Assembly: GCF_005503625.1 (NCBI RefSeq)
Contig: NZ_SCMX01000001.1
Location: forward strand, 1-64,000
Origin: Cupriavidus sp. 2SB
GTDB lineage: Bacteria > Pseudomonadota > Gammaproteobacteria > Burkholderiales > Burkholderiaceae
Direction of reading: 5' to 3'
DNA: 64,000 nt
Shown: positions 38,314 to 47,916 of the stretch, piece by piece
Layout: the number at the start of each line of letters is the position of its first letter
Numbering within the stretch: the first letter of the stretch is position 1
Program-made: the position numbers and the translations under genes
Notes under the pieces: model-generated
Databases searched by the model: none
What the model was told of the DNA's origin: nothing
What the model saw: only the letters and a program-made list of their open reading frames with translations

Positions 38314-38719
38314 CTCTTTGTCATCCGTTGCTGAGAATTGTGGTGGGCGAGCCTGCACTCCGAACCCCCGCAATCCGTTGTACAGCAACGGCCGATTGAC
38401 CGACGGCGCCAACCGAAAGCGCGTTCAACACGACATCAGTCGCCGTCACGGGCCAACCTGGGTTTCACCTCAGCGTTGCGCCGCACCTGCGGGTTCGGGC
38501 CTCACGCCTGAATCCCATCAACGGGTGATTCGCTGATCTCCGGTCGGCGTCGCACCCAAGTCCGTCCGCTGGCAATCCTGCCAGTCATGGCGGCAAGGCA
38601 ATCTGAATCGGGCCCCGGCGGGCACCCATCGACAAATACCGCCGGCCCTATTGTTTTCCGCATCTGAAATGTGGCGATTGATCCATTTTCGTCGCAGTTC
38701 GGAGTTGGAGAGGGGAAGT
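38314..38719 (+). promoter_or_regulatory. Long structured 5' leader, possible cis-regulatory RNA or separate small RNA
   Basis: No coding sequence is supported here. A 9-base perfect helix joins CCGTTGCTG (38325-38333) to CAGCAACGG (38383-38391). The same 3' strand can instead close a tight hairpin with CCGTTG at 38375-38380, so two exclusive folds exist. An inner ATTGTGG/CCGCAAT helix extends the first fold. I cannot match it to a riboswitch class. Confidence 0.4.
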
Positions 38720-39433
38720 ATGTCAAAGCAAACCATCCGGGCTGTGGCCTGGGGCGGCGTCGTTGCCGTTGCATTGGTCGGGCTCGTCTCGTGGATCGGC
38801 GTCGATGTCATCCGCCAGTACCAGGAGCGCCTGCTCTACAACGTAGCCGACCACCTTCGCCTTGTGGCGATCTCGATGACGCTTGCGCTGCTGACCGGCT
38901 TGCCGGCAGGCATTGCGCTGAGCCGCCCGTGCATGCGCCGCTGGGCGGACAAGCTGATGCAGGTCTTCAATATCGGCAACACCGTGCCGTCGCTGGCAGT
39001 ACTGGCCCTCGCGCTGGCTGTGCTGGGCATCGGCGAGCGACCGGCCATTCTGGCCCTGTGGCTCGCCTCGCTGCTGCCGATCGTGCGCAATACCTATGAA
39101 GGGCTGCGCACGGTATCGCCCGCGCTCAAGGAAGCCGCACGCGGTATCGGCATGACGCCGTGCCAGCGTCTGGTGCGCGTGGAACTGCCCAATGCGCTGC
39201 CAGTCATCTTTGCCGGCGTGCGAATCAGCCTGGTGATCAATGTCGGCACCGTGCCGCTGTCGTTCCTGATCGGCGCGAACAGCCTCGGCGAAATGATTTT
39301 CCCGGGCATTTACCTGAACAACCAGCCGCTGTTGTTGCTGGGCGCCGCCGCCACCGCGCTGCTGGCCCTGGCGCTGGACGCGCTGTTCGCCGCGGCGGGG
39401 CATGTGTACCTGCGCCGACGCGGACTCGCCTGA
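38720..39433 (+). CDS. Osmoprotectant ABC transporter permease (OpuC/YehY-type), first copy
   Basis: A 237-residue permease with about six helices. NIGNTVPSLAVLALALAVLGIG and IVRNTYEGLRTVSPALKEAARGIGM (EAA loop) are typical of the glycine betaine/carnitine/choline family. Strong GAGAGGGG ribosome site before the ATG at 38720. First gene of a four-gene operon with receptor, second permease and ATPase. Confidence 0.9.
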   Translation: MSKQTIRAVAWGGVVAVALVGLVSWIGVDVIRQYQERLLYNVADHLRLVAISMTLALLTGLPAGIALSRPCMRRWADKLMQVFNIGNTVPSLAVLALALAVLGIGERPAILALWLASLLPIVRNTYEGLRTVSPALKEAARGIGMTPCQRLVRVELPNALPVIFAGVRISLVINVGTVPLSFLIGANSLGEMIFPGIYLNNQPLLLLGAAATALLALALDALFAAAGHVYLRRRGLA

Positions 39434-39448
39434 GTGAGGAATCGCATC

Positions 39449-40387
39449 ATGACCAAACCGATACACCGCCTGACCGAAGGCCGGGCGTTCTGGCTGCTGG
39501 CCGCCATTGGCGTGGCCGCCGCCGCACTGCTGCTTGGCACGGCCCCGGCGCGCGCCCAGGAAGGCGCCAGCCAAGTGCGCGTGGGTGGCAAGAATTTCAC
39601 CGAGCAGTTGATCCTGTCGTCGATGACCACGCAGTACCTCAAGGCCAAGGGCATCGACGCCACGCTGACGTCGGGCCTGGGCAGCACGCTGATGCGCCAG
39701 GCCATGGAGTCGAACCAGCTCGACGTGGTGTGGGATTACACCGGCACTGCGCTAATCGTTTTCAACAAGGTCGAGGAGAAACTCGATGGCCCCGCCGCCT
39801 ACGCCCGCGTGAAGGAAATGGACGCCGGCAAGGGGCTGGTCTGGCTCGCGCCCTCCGAGATCAACAACACCTATGCGCTGGCCATGCCGAAGGAGCGCGC
39901 GGCAGGCATTACCAAACTTTCGGCCTACGCCGCGAAGATGCGCGCCGACGGCGAGGACACGAAGCATCCGCTGGCCGTGGACATGGAGTTCGCCGCACGT
40001 CCCGATGGCCTGGAGCCACTGAAGGCTGCCTACAAGCTGCCTTTCACGCGAAAGGACGTGATCCAGCTCGATCCGGGTCTGGTCTATCTAGCCCTCAGGA
40101 ACAACCAGGTGGACCTCGGGCTGGTCTACGCGACCGATGGGCGCGTGAAGGGCTTCGACCTCGTGCTGCTCGAGGACGACCTGGGTTTCTTCCCGCCGTA
40201 TAACGCTGTTCCCGTGGTGCGCAAGGCTGTACTCGACGCGCGGCCCGAACTGGCGAACCTGCTGAATGCGCTGTCAGCAAAGCTCGACAACGCCGCGATG
40301 ACCGACATGAACTACCAGGTCGACATCAACCATGAGCCCGTTGACAAGGTGGCTGGCGATTTCCTGCGCAGCCACGGCCTGATCTGA
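39449..40387 (+). CDS. Osmoprotectant ABC transporter substrate-binding protein (OpuAC/OsmF type)
   Basis: A 312-residue periplasmic receptor. After a signal peptide ending APARAQ comes VRVGGKNFTEQLILSSMTTQYL, diagnostic of the quaternary-amine receptor family. ESNQLDVVWDYTGTAL and DLGLVYATDGRVKGFDLVLLEDD are further blocks. The ATG at 39449 has GAGGA eight bases upstream; the GTG at 39434 is less likely. Ligand could be betaine, choline or an ectoine-like compound. Confidence 0.9.
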   Translation: MTKPIHRLTEGRAFWLLAAIGVAAAALLLGTAPARAQEGASQVRVGGKNFTEQLILSSMTTQYLKAKGIDATLTSGLGSTLMRQAMESNQLDVVWDYTGTALIVFNKVEEKLDGPAAYARVKEMDAGKGLVWLAPSEINNTYALAMPKERAAGITKLSAYAAKMRADGEDTKHPLAVDMEFAARPDGLEPLKAAYKLPFTRKDVIQLDPGLVYLALRNNQVDLGLVYATDGRVKGFDLVLLEDDLGFFPPYNAVPVVRKAVLDARPELANLLNALSAKLDNAAMTDMNYQVDINHEPVDKVAGDFLRSHGLI

Positions 40388-40398
40388 GGAGCCAGAAC

Positions 40399-41043
40399 AT
40401 GTGGAATTACCTCCAGAACAACTGGGCCATGCTGCTGCGCCTGACGGGCGAACATCTCGCCCTCGTCGGGTCGGCCGTGGGCATGGCCATCGTGATCGGT
40501 GTGCCGCTCGGCATCCTGATTACCCGCCACCGCTTCCTGGCCACGCCGCTGCTGGCGCTGGCCACTGTGGTGCTGACGTTGCCGTCCATCGCACTGTTCG
40601 GGCTGATGATCCCGATCTTCGCGCGCTTCGGACACGCGCTCGGTTATGTGCCGGCCGTGACCGCCGTCTTCCTCTACTCGTTGCTGCCGATCATGCGCAA
40701 CACGTACACGGCATTAGCCAACGTTGATGCCGGCATCCAGGAGGCGGGACGCGGCATCGGCATGACCACCTGGCAGCGCATGCGGCTGGTGGACCTGCCG
40801 CTGGCCGTGCCGGTGATCCTCGGCGGGGTACGTACTGCCGTGGTGATGAACATCGGCGTTGCCACCATTGCCGCCGTCGTAGGCGCGGGCGGCCTCGGCG
40901 TGCTGATCCTGCAAGCGATCGGCCAGACCAACATGACCAATGTGGCCGTGGGCGCGGTACTCGTCAGCCTGCTCGCCATCGTCGCCGACGTCGCCCTGCA
41001 GTCCCTGCAGCGCGCACTGACACCGAAAGGAATCCGACAATGA
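40399..41043 (+). CDS. Osmoprotectant ABC transporter permease, second copy
   Basis: A 214-residue permease similar to the first but shorter. LPSIALFGLMIPIFARFGHALGYVPAVTAVFLYSLLPIMRNTYTAL and the EAGRGIGMT loop fit OpuCB/YehW-type subunits. Its stop overlaps the ATPase start (ATGA). Together the two permeases form a heterodimeric channel. Confidence 0.9.
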   Translation: MWNYLQNNWAMLLRLTGEHLALVGSAVGMAIVIGVPLGILITRHRFLATPLLALATVVLTLPSIALFGLMIPIFARFGHALGYVPAVTAVFLYSLLPIMRNTYTALANVDAGIQEAGRGIGMTTWQRMRLVDLPLAVPVILGGVRTAVVMNIGVATIAAVVGAGGLGVLILQAIGQTNMTNVAVGAVLVSLLAIVADVALQSLQRALTPKGIRQ

Positions 41044-42257
41044 TCGAACTCGACAAACTCACGAAAGCCTTCCCCCAGAAGGACGGTTCCGAAGTGCGGG
41101 CCGTGAACGAGGTCAGCATGACCGTGCCGCGCGGCGAGATCTGCGTGTTCCTGGGGCCGTCCGGCTGCGGCAAGACCACCACGCTCAAGATGATCAACCG
41201 GCTGATCGAGCCGACTTCGGGCACGGTGCGCATCGATGGCGAGGACACTGCCGGTATCGACGGCGTGGCGCTGCGTCGCAAGATCGGCTACGTGATCCAG
41301 CAGATCGGCCTGTTCCCGAACATGACCATCGAGGAAAACATCATGGTCGTGCCGCGCCTGCTGGGCTGGGACAAGAAACAGTGCCGCGAGCGCGCCCGCG
41401 AACTGATCCGCATGGTGCAACTGGACCCGGACAAGATGCTCAAGCGGTATCCGCGCGAACTCTCGGGCGGCCAGCAACAGCGGATCGGCGTGATCCGCGC
41501 ACTCGCCGCCGACGCGCCGGTGCTGCTGATGGACGAGCCGTTCGGCGCCGTGGACCCGATCAACCGGGAGAGCATCCAGAACGAGTTTTTCCAGATGCAG
41601 CGTGCGCTTGGCAAGACCGTGATCATGGTCTCGCACGACATCGACGAGGCCATCAAGCTCGGCGACAAGGTGGCCGTATTCCGCGGCGGCCGGCTCGTGC
41701 AGTTCGATCATCCCGACGCACTGCTGGCACACCCTGCCGATGACTTCGTGCAGGCCTTCGTGGGCCACGACAACACGCTGAAGCGCCTGCTGCTGGTGCG
41801 CGCTGGCGATGCCGCCACGATGCCGCCGACGGCCCGCCCGGACATGTCGCTGGCGGAAGCCTTCGGCGTCATGGATGAAGCGGATGTGCGCCATTTGCCC
41901 GTGGTGGACGATCAGCGCGCCCTCGGCTACGTCACGCGCCGCGACGTGCGCGCTGCGTTAGCCAAGGGCGGCAACTGCGCGGAAGTGATGCGACAGTTCA
42001 CCACCACGGCGGCCTTCGACGAACACTTGCGCATCGTGCTGTCGCGCATGTACCAGCACAACACGAGCTGGTTGCCCGTGATCGATGGCGATGGCATGTA
42101 CCTCGGTGAAGTGACGCAGGAATCGATCGCCGACTACCTCAGCTCGGGACGCTCGCGCGGCAACGCGCCAGTGATCCAGCCACCGGCGAGTTCGCCGCTG
42201 GCGATGATCGGGCCGGCGGAGGCGCCGGTGCCGGGTAGGGAGAAGGTGGCGGCGTAA
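41040..42257 (+). CDS. Osmoprotectant ABC transporter ATP-binding protein with CBS domains
   Basis: A 405-residue ATPase. Walker A GPSGCGKTT, signature [10 protein letters not shown] and Walker B VLLMDEPFGAVDP lie in the first 240 residues; the C-terminal part (about 265-385) contains tandem CBS motifs such as VRHLPVVDDQRALGYVTRRDV and TSWLPVIDGDGMYLGEVT. CBS modules in OpuA/OpuC ATPases sense ionic strength or bind cyclic nucleotides, so gating by osmotic stress is likely. Last gene of the operon. Confidence 0.92.
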   Translation: MIELDKLTKAFPQKDGSEVRAVNEVSMTVPRGEICVFLGPSGCGKTTTLKMINRLIEPTSGTVRIDGEDTAGIDGVALRRKIGYVIQQIGLFPNMTIEENIMVVPRLLGWDKKQCRERARELIRMVQLDPDKMLKRYPRELSGGQQQRIGVIRALAADAPVLLMDEPFGAVDPINRESIQNEFFQMQRALGKTVIMVSHDIDEAIKLGDKVAVFRGGRLVQFDHPDALLAHPADDFVQAFVGHDNTLKRLLLVRAGDAATMPPTARPDMSLAEAFGVMDEADVRHLPVVDDQRALGYVTRRDVRAALAKGGNCAEVMRQFTTTAAFDEHLRIVLSRMYQHNTSWLPVIDGDGMYLGEVTQESIADYLSSGRSRGNAPVIQPPASSPLAMIGPAEAPVPGREKVAA

Positions 42258-42281
42258 GTCGCTCCCCTCTCTATGGGGTTT

Positions 42282-42311
42282 CTCCCCTCTCCCACTTTGT
42301 GGGAGAGGGGA
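42282..42311. repeat. Dispersed hairpin element, half copy
   Basis: A single CTCCCCTCTCCCA/TGGGAGAGGGG-type hairpin, equal to one half of the elements at 3559, 13888 and 19687. It lies after the ATPase stop and before a bidirectional terminator. Confidence 0.75.
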
Positions 42312-42329
42312 GCGCCCCGAAGCAGTATC

Positions 42330-42358
42330 AAAAAAAACGGCCACGTGGCCGTTTTTTT
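42330..42358. terminator. Bidirectional rho-independent terminator
   Basis: Perfect palindrome ACGGCCACGTGGCCGT flanked by an A-run and a T-run, between the convergent osmoprotectant operon and the semialdehyde dehydrogenase gene. Confidence 0.9.
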
Positions 42359-42374
42359 CACTCCAACACGCCAA

Positions 42375-43952
42375 TCAAGCGTGACCCAGTTCGCCGTCCT
42401 TCAGGCGCCACAGGTTCAGCGGGTTGCCATCCTTCAGCGCTTCAGGCAGCAGGCCGGCCGGCAGATTCTGGTAGCAGACCGGGCGCAGGAAGCGGTCCAG
42501 CGCCGAGGTGCCCACCGACGTCGTGCGCGTATCGGACGTGGCCGGGAACGGGCCGCCGTGGACCATGGCGAAGCAGACTTCCACGCCAGTCGGGTAGCCG
42601 TTGAACAGGATACGGCCGACCTTGCGTTCCAGTGCCGGCAGCAGCTTGGCCGCGATTGCCTGATCGCCAGCGTCGGCTTGTACCGTGGCGGTCAGTTGGC
42701 CTTCCAGGATGCGCGTGACGGCCACCAGGGCATCGGCGTCCTTGCAGACCACGAGTACCGTCGAAGGACCGAACACTTCGGCGTGCATGCGGTGATCGGC
42801 AACGAACTTGTCTGCCGACGTTTCAAAGAACACCGGACGAGCCTGATTCGGGCCCGTTGCGTCCACACCGCAAGCGGCGCGCGTCAGACCCGCGACTTCC
42901 GACAGTTGCGCCACACCGCGCTCGAATGCGGCGTGGATGCCCGGCGTCAGCATCGTGCCAGCCGGCTTGCCGGTCAGCGCGGTGTGCGCAGCGGCACGGA
43001 ATTTCTCCAGCGCCGGACCTTCAACTGCCAGCAGCAGGCCCGGATTCGTGCAGAACTGGCCCACGCCCATCACGAGCGAATCCACCAGGTCACGGGCGAT
43101 CTGCTCGCCGCGTGCGTTGAGCGCTTCCGGCAGCAGGTACACCGGGTTGATGCTGCTCATTTCCGCATACACCGGAATCGGTACCGGACGGCTGTTGGCC
43201 ACGTTCATCAGCGCCAGACCGCCAGCGCGCGAACCCGTGAAGCCCACGGCTTGAATGACCGGATGGGCCACCAGTGCGGTGCCGATGGCGTTGCCTACGC
43301 CTTGCACCATCGAGAACACGCCTTCCGGCAGGCCCGCATCGGCCACAGCCTTTTGAATCACGCGACCCACCAGTTCGGACGTGCCCGGGTGCGCCGGGTG
43401 CGCCTTGGCGACCACCGGGCAACCTGCTGCCAGTGCCGACGCGGTATCGCCACCGGCCACCGAGAAGGCCAGCGGGAAGTTGCTGGCGCCGAACACGGCC
43501 ACGGGACCCACGGCGATGCGCTGCATGCGCAGGTCGGGGCGCGGCGGGGTGCGCTCGGGCAGGGCGCTGTCGAGCGTGGCGCCTTGCCAGCGGCCATCGC
43601 GAAGCACGCGTGCGAACAGGCGCAACTGGCCGGCGGTGCGGCCGCGCTCGCCTTGCAGGCGGGCGATCGGCAGGGCCGTTTCAGCGTGCGCACGCTGGAT
43701 CAGTTCATCGCCGAGACCTTCCAGGCCCGTAGCGATGGCTTCCAGGAACGTCGCGCGTTGGTCGGGCGAGGTGGCGCGGAAGGTGTCGAATGCGGCTTCG
43801 GCCAGCGCGCAGGCGCGGTCCACATCCGCGGCGGTGCTGCCCTGGTAGGCGGGTTCGAGCTTCTCGCCCGTGGCCGGGTTGATGCCGTGGAAAGTCTCTT
43901 CAGTGCCGCGCGCGGCGATGGCGCCGATCAGCATTTCGCCAGAAATCGTCAT
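42375..43952 (-). CDS. Alpha-ketoglutaric semialdehyde dehydrogenase (NADP+ aldehyde dehydrogenase)
   Basis: A 525-residue aldehyde dehydrogenase of the 2,5-dioxovalerate dehydrogenase group (EC 1.2.1.26). [21 protein letters not shown], the Glu in [11 protein letters not shown], the catalytic Cys in GQFCTNPG and the ending [17 protein letters not shown] are characteristic. It would oxidise 2,5-dioxopentanoate from glucarate to 2-oxoglutarate. ATG at 43952. Beside a FadR-type regulator and gudD, which supports the sugar-acid role; the KdgD step is not in the window. Confidence 0.9.
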   Translation of the reverse strand: MTISGEMLIGAIAARGTEETFHGINPATGEKLEPAYQGSTAADVDRACALAEAAFDTFRATSPDQRATFLEAIATGLEGLGDELIQRAHAETALPIARLQGERGRTAGQLRLFARVLRDGRWQGATLDSALPERTPPRPDLRMQRIAVGPVAVFGASNFPLAFSVAGGDTASALAAGCPVVAKAHPAHPGTSELVGRVIQKAVADAGLPEGVFSMVQGVGNAIGTALVAHPVIQAVGFTGSRAGGLALMNVANSRPVPIPVYAEMSSINPVYLLPEALNARGEQIARDLVDSLVMGVGQFCTNPGLLLAVEGPALEKFRAAAHTALTGKPAGTMLTPGIHAAFERGVAQLSEVAGLTRAACGVDATGPNQARPVFFETSADKFVADHRMHAEVFGPSTVLVVCKDADALVAVTRILEGQLTATVQADAGDQAIAAKLLPALERKVGRILFNGYPTGVEVCFAMVHGGPFPATSDTRTTSVGTSALDRFLRPVCYQNLPAGLLPEALKDGNPLNLWRLKDGELGHA

Positions 43953-44064
43953 GATTGGGTCCTGCGGGAAAAGTGATGAAAGGACGGCCAGAACACCGTC
44001 ACGCAAGGGGAGAGGCAGGCAATGGTGCCTGCCGATGGAACTGCATGGGATGCCGACCGGAAGC

Positions 44065-44074
44065 GTCGTAAGAC
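44065..44074. promoter_or_regulatory. Candidate regulator half-site upstream of the dehydrogenase gene
   Basis: GTCGTAAGAC lies between the dehydrogenase and regulator genes; nine of its ten bases match GTCGTATGAC, the minus-strand reading of 44986-44995. It is followed by a CATATGAC motif. Candidate site for the FadR-type regulator, inferred from repetition. Confidence 0.35.
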
Positions 44075-44145
44075 ATCATATGACATCGCTTCCCGTCTCG
44101 CAACCGCACCATCCGTTCGGACAACGCGCGGATGGCGCATGCCGC

Positions 44146-44895
44146 TCAGGCGGGCGATCCGGCCATGGCCGACGCCTTGCGCAGGCGTTCACGGCTGTTG
44201 GTCAGGTGCATGCGCATGGCAGCTTTTGCCGCTTCCGGATCGCGTCGCTCGATCGCATCGAAAATGCTTTCGTGCTCGAAGTTCACGCGCTCCAGGTACT
44301 GTTCGCGTTCGGGCCGGCTCACCTGCAGGCGGCTGCGCGGAATCACCATCGTGCCGAGGTGGCCCATGATGTCCGTGAAATAGCGATTTCCCGTGGCACG
44401 CGCGATCGACAGGTGAAACTCGAAATCCGAACCCACTGCGTCGCTGCCTTCAGCGGCATTGCGCTTCATGTCGTCCAGCGCGCGGCGCATGGCCAGCAGA
44501 TGTTCGTCGTTGCGGCGCGTGGCCGCCAGGCTGGCAGCCTCGGCTTCCAGGCTCACGCGGAATTCAAGCATCGCCAGCACGTCCATGGCCGTGACAATGG
44601 CCGAAGGATCGATGCGGAATGGGGAGTGGGTTTCAAGTGGGCGGTTCAGCACGAACGTGCCGATCCCGTGCCGCGTTTCCACCAGGCCGCTGGCCTGGAG
44701 GCGCGACAGCGCTTCACGCACCACCGTGCGGCTCACGCCGAGCGTGGCCATGATTTCGGATTCCGTGGGAAGCTTGTCACCCGGCTTGATCTGGCCCTGC
44801 TGGATGCTGTCGGTCAGGTTGCTGACCACTTCCTCGGCAAGCGTGCGGCCGCGGCGGCGCAGGGGAGCGGGCGAAGACATCGAGACGTTGGACAT
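44146..44895 (-). CDS. FadR/GntR-family transcriptional regulator (FCD domain)
   Basis: A 249-residue regulator. The winged helix-turn-helix spans about residues 18-80 (GQIKPGDKLPTESEIMATLGVSRT, then VVREALSRL), and the all-helical FCD domain follows with DFEFHLSIARATGNRYF and a late His in NFEHESIFDAIERRD, both metal/effector-binding regions. Located between the dehydrogenase (same strand) and divergent gudD, so it probably represses both in the absence of sugar acid. ATG at 44895; a second at 44880 is possible. Confidence 0.9.
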   Translation of the reverse strand: MSNVSMSSPAPLRRRGRTLAEEVVSNLTDSIQQGQIKPGDKLPTESEIMATLGVSRTVVREALSRLQASGLVETRHGIGTFVLNRPLETHSPFRIDPSAIVTAMDVLAMLEFRVSLEAEAASLAATRRNDEHLLAMRRALDDMKRNAAEGSDAVGSDFEFHLSIARATGNRYFTDIMGHLGTMVIPRSRLQVSRPEREQYLERVNFEHESIFDAIERRDPEAAKAAMRMHLTNSRERLRKASAMAGSPA

Positions 44896-44968
44896 GGGCG
44901 TGCAGGTATGGGAACCAATGTGGGGATGACCCTGACGGTCGTACTGTTGACCGGTCGGGCACGCGCTC

Positions 44969-44995
44969 ATTATACTGCGTCATAAGTCATACGAC
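44969..44995 (-). promoter_or_regulatory. Candidate promoter and autoregulatory site of the FadR-type regulator
   Basis: A perfect minus-strand TATAAT (44974-44969) has GTCGTATGAC (44995-44986) in the -35 area, followed by a second TATGAC. The GTCGTaTGAC motif recurs at 44065, fitting negative autoregulation. The -35 hexamer itself is poor. Confidence 0.4.
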
Positions 44996-45066
44996 GACCG
45001 ATAACGCACAGGACATTGCGGCCGTTTGGCCAATGTGGCAGCCGCGCCGCAATTTTCTTTCGGTCA

Positions 45067-45080
45067 GCTAATGTATTAGC
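45067..45080. promoter_or_regulatory. Perfect 14-base palindrome upstream of gudD
   Basis: GCTAAT-GT-ATTAGC lies 91 bases before the gudD ATG. It differs from the GTCGTATGAC sites, so it could bind a different regulator. Seen in sequence; role inferred. Confidence 0.4.
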
Positions 45081-45170
45081 GTATGAGCTACGATAGCAGG
45101 GCGCATTTCCACGTCATGGGGAGAGCGCGATCCCGGCGGTAAAACAGACCAGGACTCGGAGACGATCCAC

Positions 45171-46520
45171 ATGAACGCAACCTCTCTCGCCAATGGCGCG
45201 ACCCCTGTCGTGACCGAACTGACTGTCGTGCCGGTGGCCGGTCACGACAGCATGCTGATGAACCTGTCGGGCGCCCACGGCCCGTACTTCACCCGCAACA
45301 TCGTCATCCTGAAGGACAGCGCAGGGAACATCGGCGTGGGTGAGGTGCCCGGCGGCGAGAGCATCCGCCAGACGCTGGAGGATGCGCGTCCGCTGGTGGT
45401 GGGGCAGGGCATCGGCCAATATCTCGCGATCCTGAACCGCGTGCGCGAGCAGTTCGCCAGCCGCGACGCTGGCGGCCGGGGCCTGCAGACGTTCGACCTG
45501 CGCATCACCATCCACGCTGTGACCGCGCTGGAAGCCGCGCTGCTCGACCTGCTCGGCAAGCATCTGCAGGTGCCGGTGGCTGCGCTGCTCGGCGAAGGCC
45601 AGCAACGCGATGCCGTGGAGATGCTGGGCTACCTGTTCTACGTGGGCGACCGCCAGAAGACCACGCTCGACTATCGCACCGAACCCAATGGCGACAACGC
45701 ATGGTTCCGCGTGCGCAACGAAGTGGCAATGGATGCCAAGGGCGTGGTGCGCCTGGCCGAAGCCGCCTACGAGCGCTATGGCTTCAACGACTTCAAGCTG
45801 AAGGGCGGCGTGCTGCGCGGCGAAGAGGAGATGGAGGCGATCATCGCGCTGCATGAGCGCTTCCCCAAGGCACGCGTGACGCTCGATCCGAACGGTGGCT
45901 GGCTGCTGAAGGACGCCATCCGCCTGTGCCGCGACAAGCACGGCATCCTGGCCTATGCAGAAGATCCGTGCGGCGCGGAAGACGGTTACTCGGGCCGCGA
46001 GATCATGGCCGAATTCCGCACGGCCACCGGCCTGCCGACCGCCACCAACATGGTGGCCACGGACTGGCGCCAGATGGGCCACGCGGTGCGTTTGCAGTCG
46101 GTGGATATTCCGCTGGCCGATCCGCACTTCTGGACGATGCAGGGCTCGGTGCGCGTGGCGCAGATGTGCTCGGAATGGGGTCTCACGTGGGGCTCGCATT
46201 CGAACAACCACTTCGATATCTCGCTGGCGATGTTCACGCACGTGGCGGCTGCCGCGCCGGGCCGCGTCACGGCCATCGACACGCACTGGATCTGGCAGGA
46301 CGGCGAACACCTGACGCGCAACCCGCTGAAGATCGAAGGCGGGCTCGTGCAGGTGCCGAAGACGCCGGGCCTGGGCGTGGAACTCGATATGGACGCACTG
46401 GCGCGCGCCAATCGTCTCTATCAGGAAAAGGGTCTGGGGGCGCGCGATGACGCGATTGCCATGCAGTTCCTGATTCCCAACTGGAAGTTCAACAACAAGA
46501 TGCCTTGCATGGTGCGCTAA
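45171..46520 (+). CDS. gudD: Glucarate dehydratase GudD
   Basis: A 449-residue enolase-superfamily enzyme converting D-glucarate to 5-keto-4-deoxy-D-glucarate. The KLKGG base Lys, metal ligands in DPNGG and [18 protein letters not shown], and the SHSNNHFD catalytic His are all present. GGSGXSL-type ends are replaced by the normal [10 protein letters not shown]-terminus of GudD. Divergent from the FadR-type regulator; followed 60 bases later by a Bug receptor. Confidence 0.94.
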   Translation: MNATSLANGATPVVTELTVVPVAGHDSMLMNLSGAHGPYFTRNIVILKDSAGNIGVGEVPGGESIRQTLEDARPLVVGQGIGQYLAILNRVREQFASRDAGGRGLQTFDLRITIHAVTALEAALLDLLGKHLQVPVAALLGEGQQRDAVEMLGYLFYVGDRQKTTLDYRTEPNGDNAWFRVRNEVAMDAKGVVRLAEAAYERYGFNDFKLKGGVLRGEEEMEAIIALHERFPKARVTLDPNGGWLLKDAIRLCRDKHGILAYAEDPCGAEDGYSGREIMAEFRTATGLPTATNMVATDWRQMGHAVRLQSVDIPLADPHFWTMQGSVRVAQMCSEWGLTWGSHSNNHFDISLAMFTHVAAAAPGRVTAIDTHWIWQDGEHLTRNPLKIEGGLVQVPKTPGLGVELDMDALARANRLYQEKGLGARDDAIAMQFLIPNWKFNNKMPCMVR

Positions 46521-46580
46521 GCGTCCATCTCGACGATTCCCAGAAATAGAAAACCTTCGATTCAGCAGGAGACACACAAC

Positions 46581-47609
46581 ATGGTTCAACCCTCGAAGGC
46601 CGCCCCGCGCGCGGCCCGTATTTCCACGCTGCTGCGCCGCTTTGCGGGCGTGGCGATTGCCCTGGCTGCCGGCGTGACCGTCAGCGGTGTTGCGCAGGCA
46701 TCGAGTGCGGCGTGGCCGCAGAAGCCGGTGTCGATCGTCGTGCCGTTCCCGGCCGGTGGTTCGACAGACACCATCGCGCGCTACCTGGCGCAGCCGCTCA
46801 ATGAGAAGCTGGGCCAGCCGTTCGTGATCGACAACAAGCCGGGCGCCACGGGCGCTATCGGCGCAACGTTCGTCAAGCGTGCGCCAGCCGATGGCTACAC
46901 GATGATGGTGGCCTCGATTGGCGTGTTCGCGGTCAACCCGTTTCTGCAGAAGAGCCTGCAATATGATCCGGCGAAGGATTTCGACCTGCTGACCGTGGCC
47001 GTACGCGCGCCAAACGTGCTCGTGGCCAATCCGAACTTCCCGGCCAAGTCGCTGGCCGAACTGGTGGCGTACATGAAGAAGAACCCGGGCAAGGTCACGT
47101 TTGCCACGTCGGGTGCCGGTTCATCGGACCACCTGACGGCCGCGCTGTTCTGGCAAAAGACCGGCACCGAAGGGCTGCACGTCCCGTATAAGGGCGGTGC
47201 CCCGGCCATCTCGGATCTGCTCGCCGGGCAGGTGGATGTATCGTTCCAGAACGTCAACGCGGTGCTGCAACACATCCGCACCGGCAAGCTCAAGGCGCTG
47301 GCCGTGACGTCGGGCAAGCGCTCCGCCGTGTTGCCCGATGTGCCGACCATGGCCGAAGGCGGCACCAAGGATGTGGAAGTCTATTCGTGGCAGGGCATCG
47401 CTGCGCCCAAGGGCATCCCGGCCGATGTGAAGACGCGCCTACACGGCGCTATCGTCGGCGCGCTCAAGGACCCGGCGATGCAGAAGAAGCTGGGCGAGCA
47501 AGGCTTCGAGGTAGTGGCCAACACGCCCGAGCAGTTCGTCGAGTTCGAGAACCAGGAACTGAAACGCTGGAAGACCGTGATCGAGCAGGGCAAGATCACG
47601 GCCGAGTAA
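46581..47609 (+). CDS. Bug/TctC-family substrate-binding protein linked to glucarate genes
   Basis: A 342-residue periplasmic receptor with a long signal peptide ending near GVAQASSA. SIVVPFPAGGSTDTIARYLAQPL, GATGAIGATFVKRAPADGYT and LHVPYKGGAPAISDLLAG are Bug motifs. Its place right after gudD suggests a sugar-acid ligand, but no TctAB membrane genes are present. Good GCAGGAGA ribosome site. Confidence 0.9.
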   Translation: MVQPSKAAPRAARISTLLRRFAGVAIALAAGVTVSGVAQASSAAWPQKPVSIVVPFPAGGSTDTIARYLAQPLNEKLGQPFVIDNKPGATGAIGATFVKRAPADGYTMMVASIGVFAVNPFLQKSLQYDPAKDFDLLTVAVRAPNVLVANPNFPAKSLAELVAYMKKNPGKVTFATSGAGSSDHLTAALFWQKTGTEGLHVPYKGGAPAISDLLAGQVDVSFQNVNAVLQHIRTGKLKALAVTSGKRSAVLPDVPTMAEGGTKDVEVYSWQGIAAPKGIPADVKTRLHGAIVGALKDPAMQKKLGEQGFEVVANTPEQFVEFENQELKRWKTVIEQGKITAE

Positions 47610-47633
47610 GCCGGCATCGTCGCTGTCCACGTC

Positions 47634-47663
47634 AAAACCTCGCCAACCGGCGGGGTTTTTTTT
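47634..47663 (+). terminator. Rho-independent terminator after the gudD unit
   Basis: CCTCGCC/GGCGGGG stem with a 4-base loop, preceded by AAAA and followed by eight T, 25 bases after the Bug gene stop. Confidence 0.85.
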
Positions 47664-47916
47664 CGCCTGGAACCGATTCCCCCCTGTAGTGGGGCGTCCG
47701 CTCGCGCGCGCTAAATATGGGTGAATTCGTACCGATAGACGCTAAGGCGCTCAATCGGTCAAAGCAGTGTGAACAAGATATGCGACAAATCTGGCGAAAA
47801 AGCTGGGGCTTTGTAAAAATTCATGTTTTGCCTATTGATCCTGGCTGCCATTCAGCCACATTGGGCGCCGGCACCTTTTCGGCTGCCGTTCGATCTATCT
47901 CTCTTGGAGAAACGAA
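47664..47916. other. AT-richer intergenic region before the lipoprotein trio
   Basis: About 250 bases less GC-rich than the surroundings, probably holding the promoter of the CsgG-type operon. No hexamer pair convinces me; TTGTAA with TATTGA at 16 bases is the closest. No gene is recognised. Confidence 0.35.

Noticed and set aside
38314..38600. 6S RNA or a known riboswitch class in the osmoprotectant leader
   Set aside because: I could not match conserved elements of 6S RNA, guanidine or glycine riboswitches, so only a generic structured leader is reported.
42273..43976. A 567-residue plus-strand open frame
   Set aside because: Antisense to the semialdehyde dehydrogenase and begins inside a repeat element.
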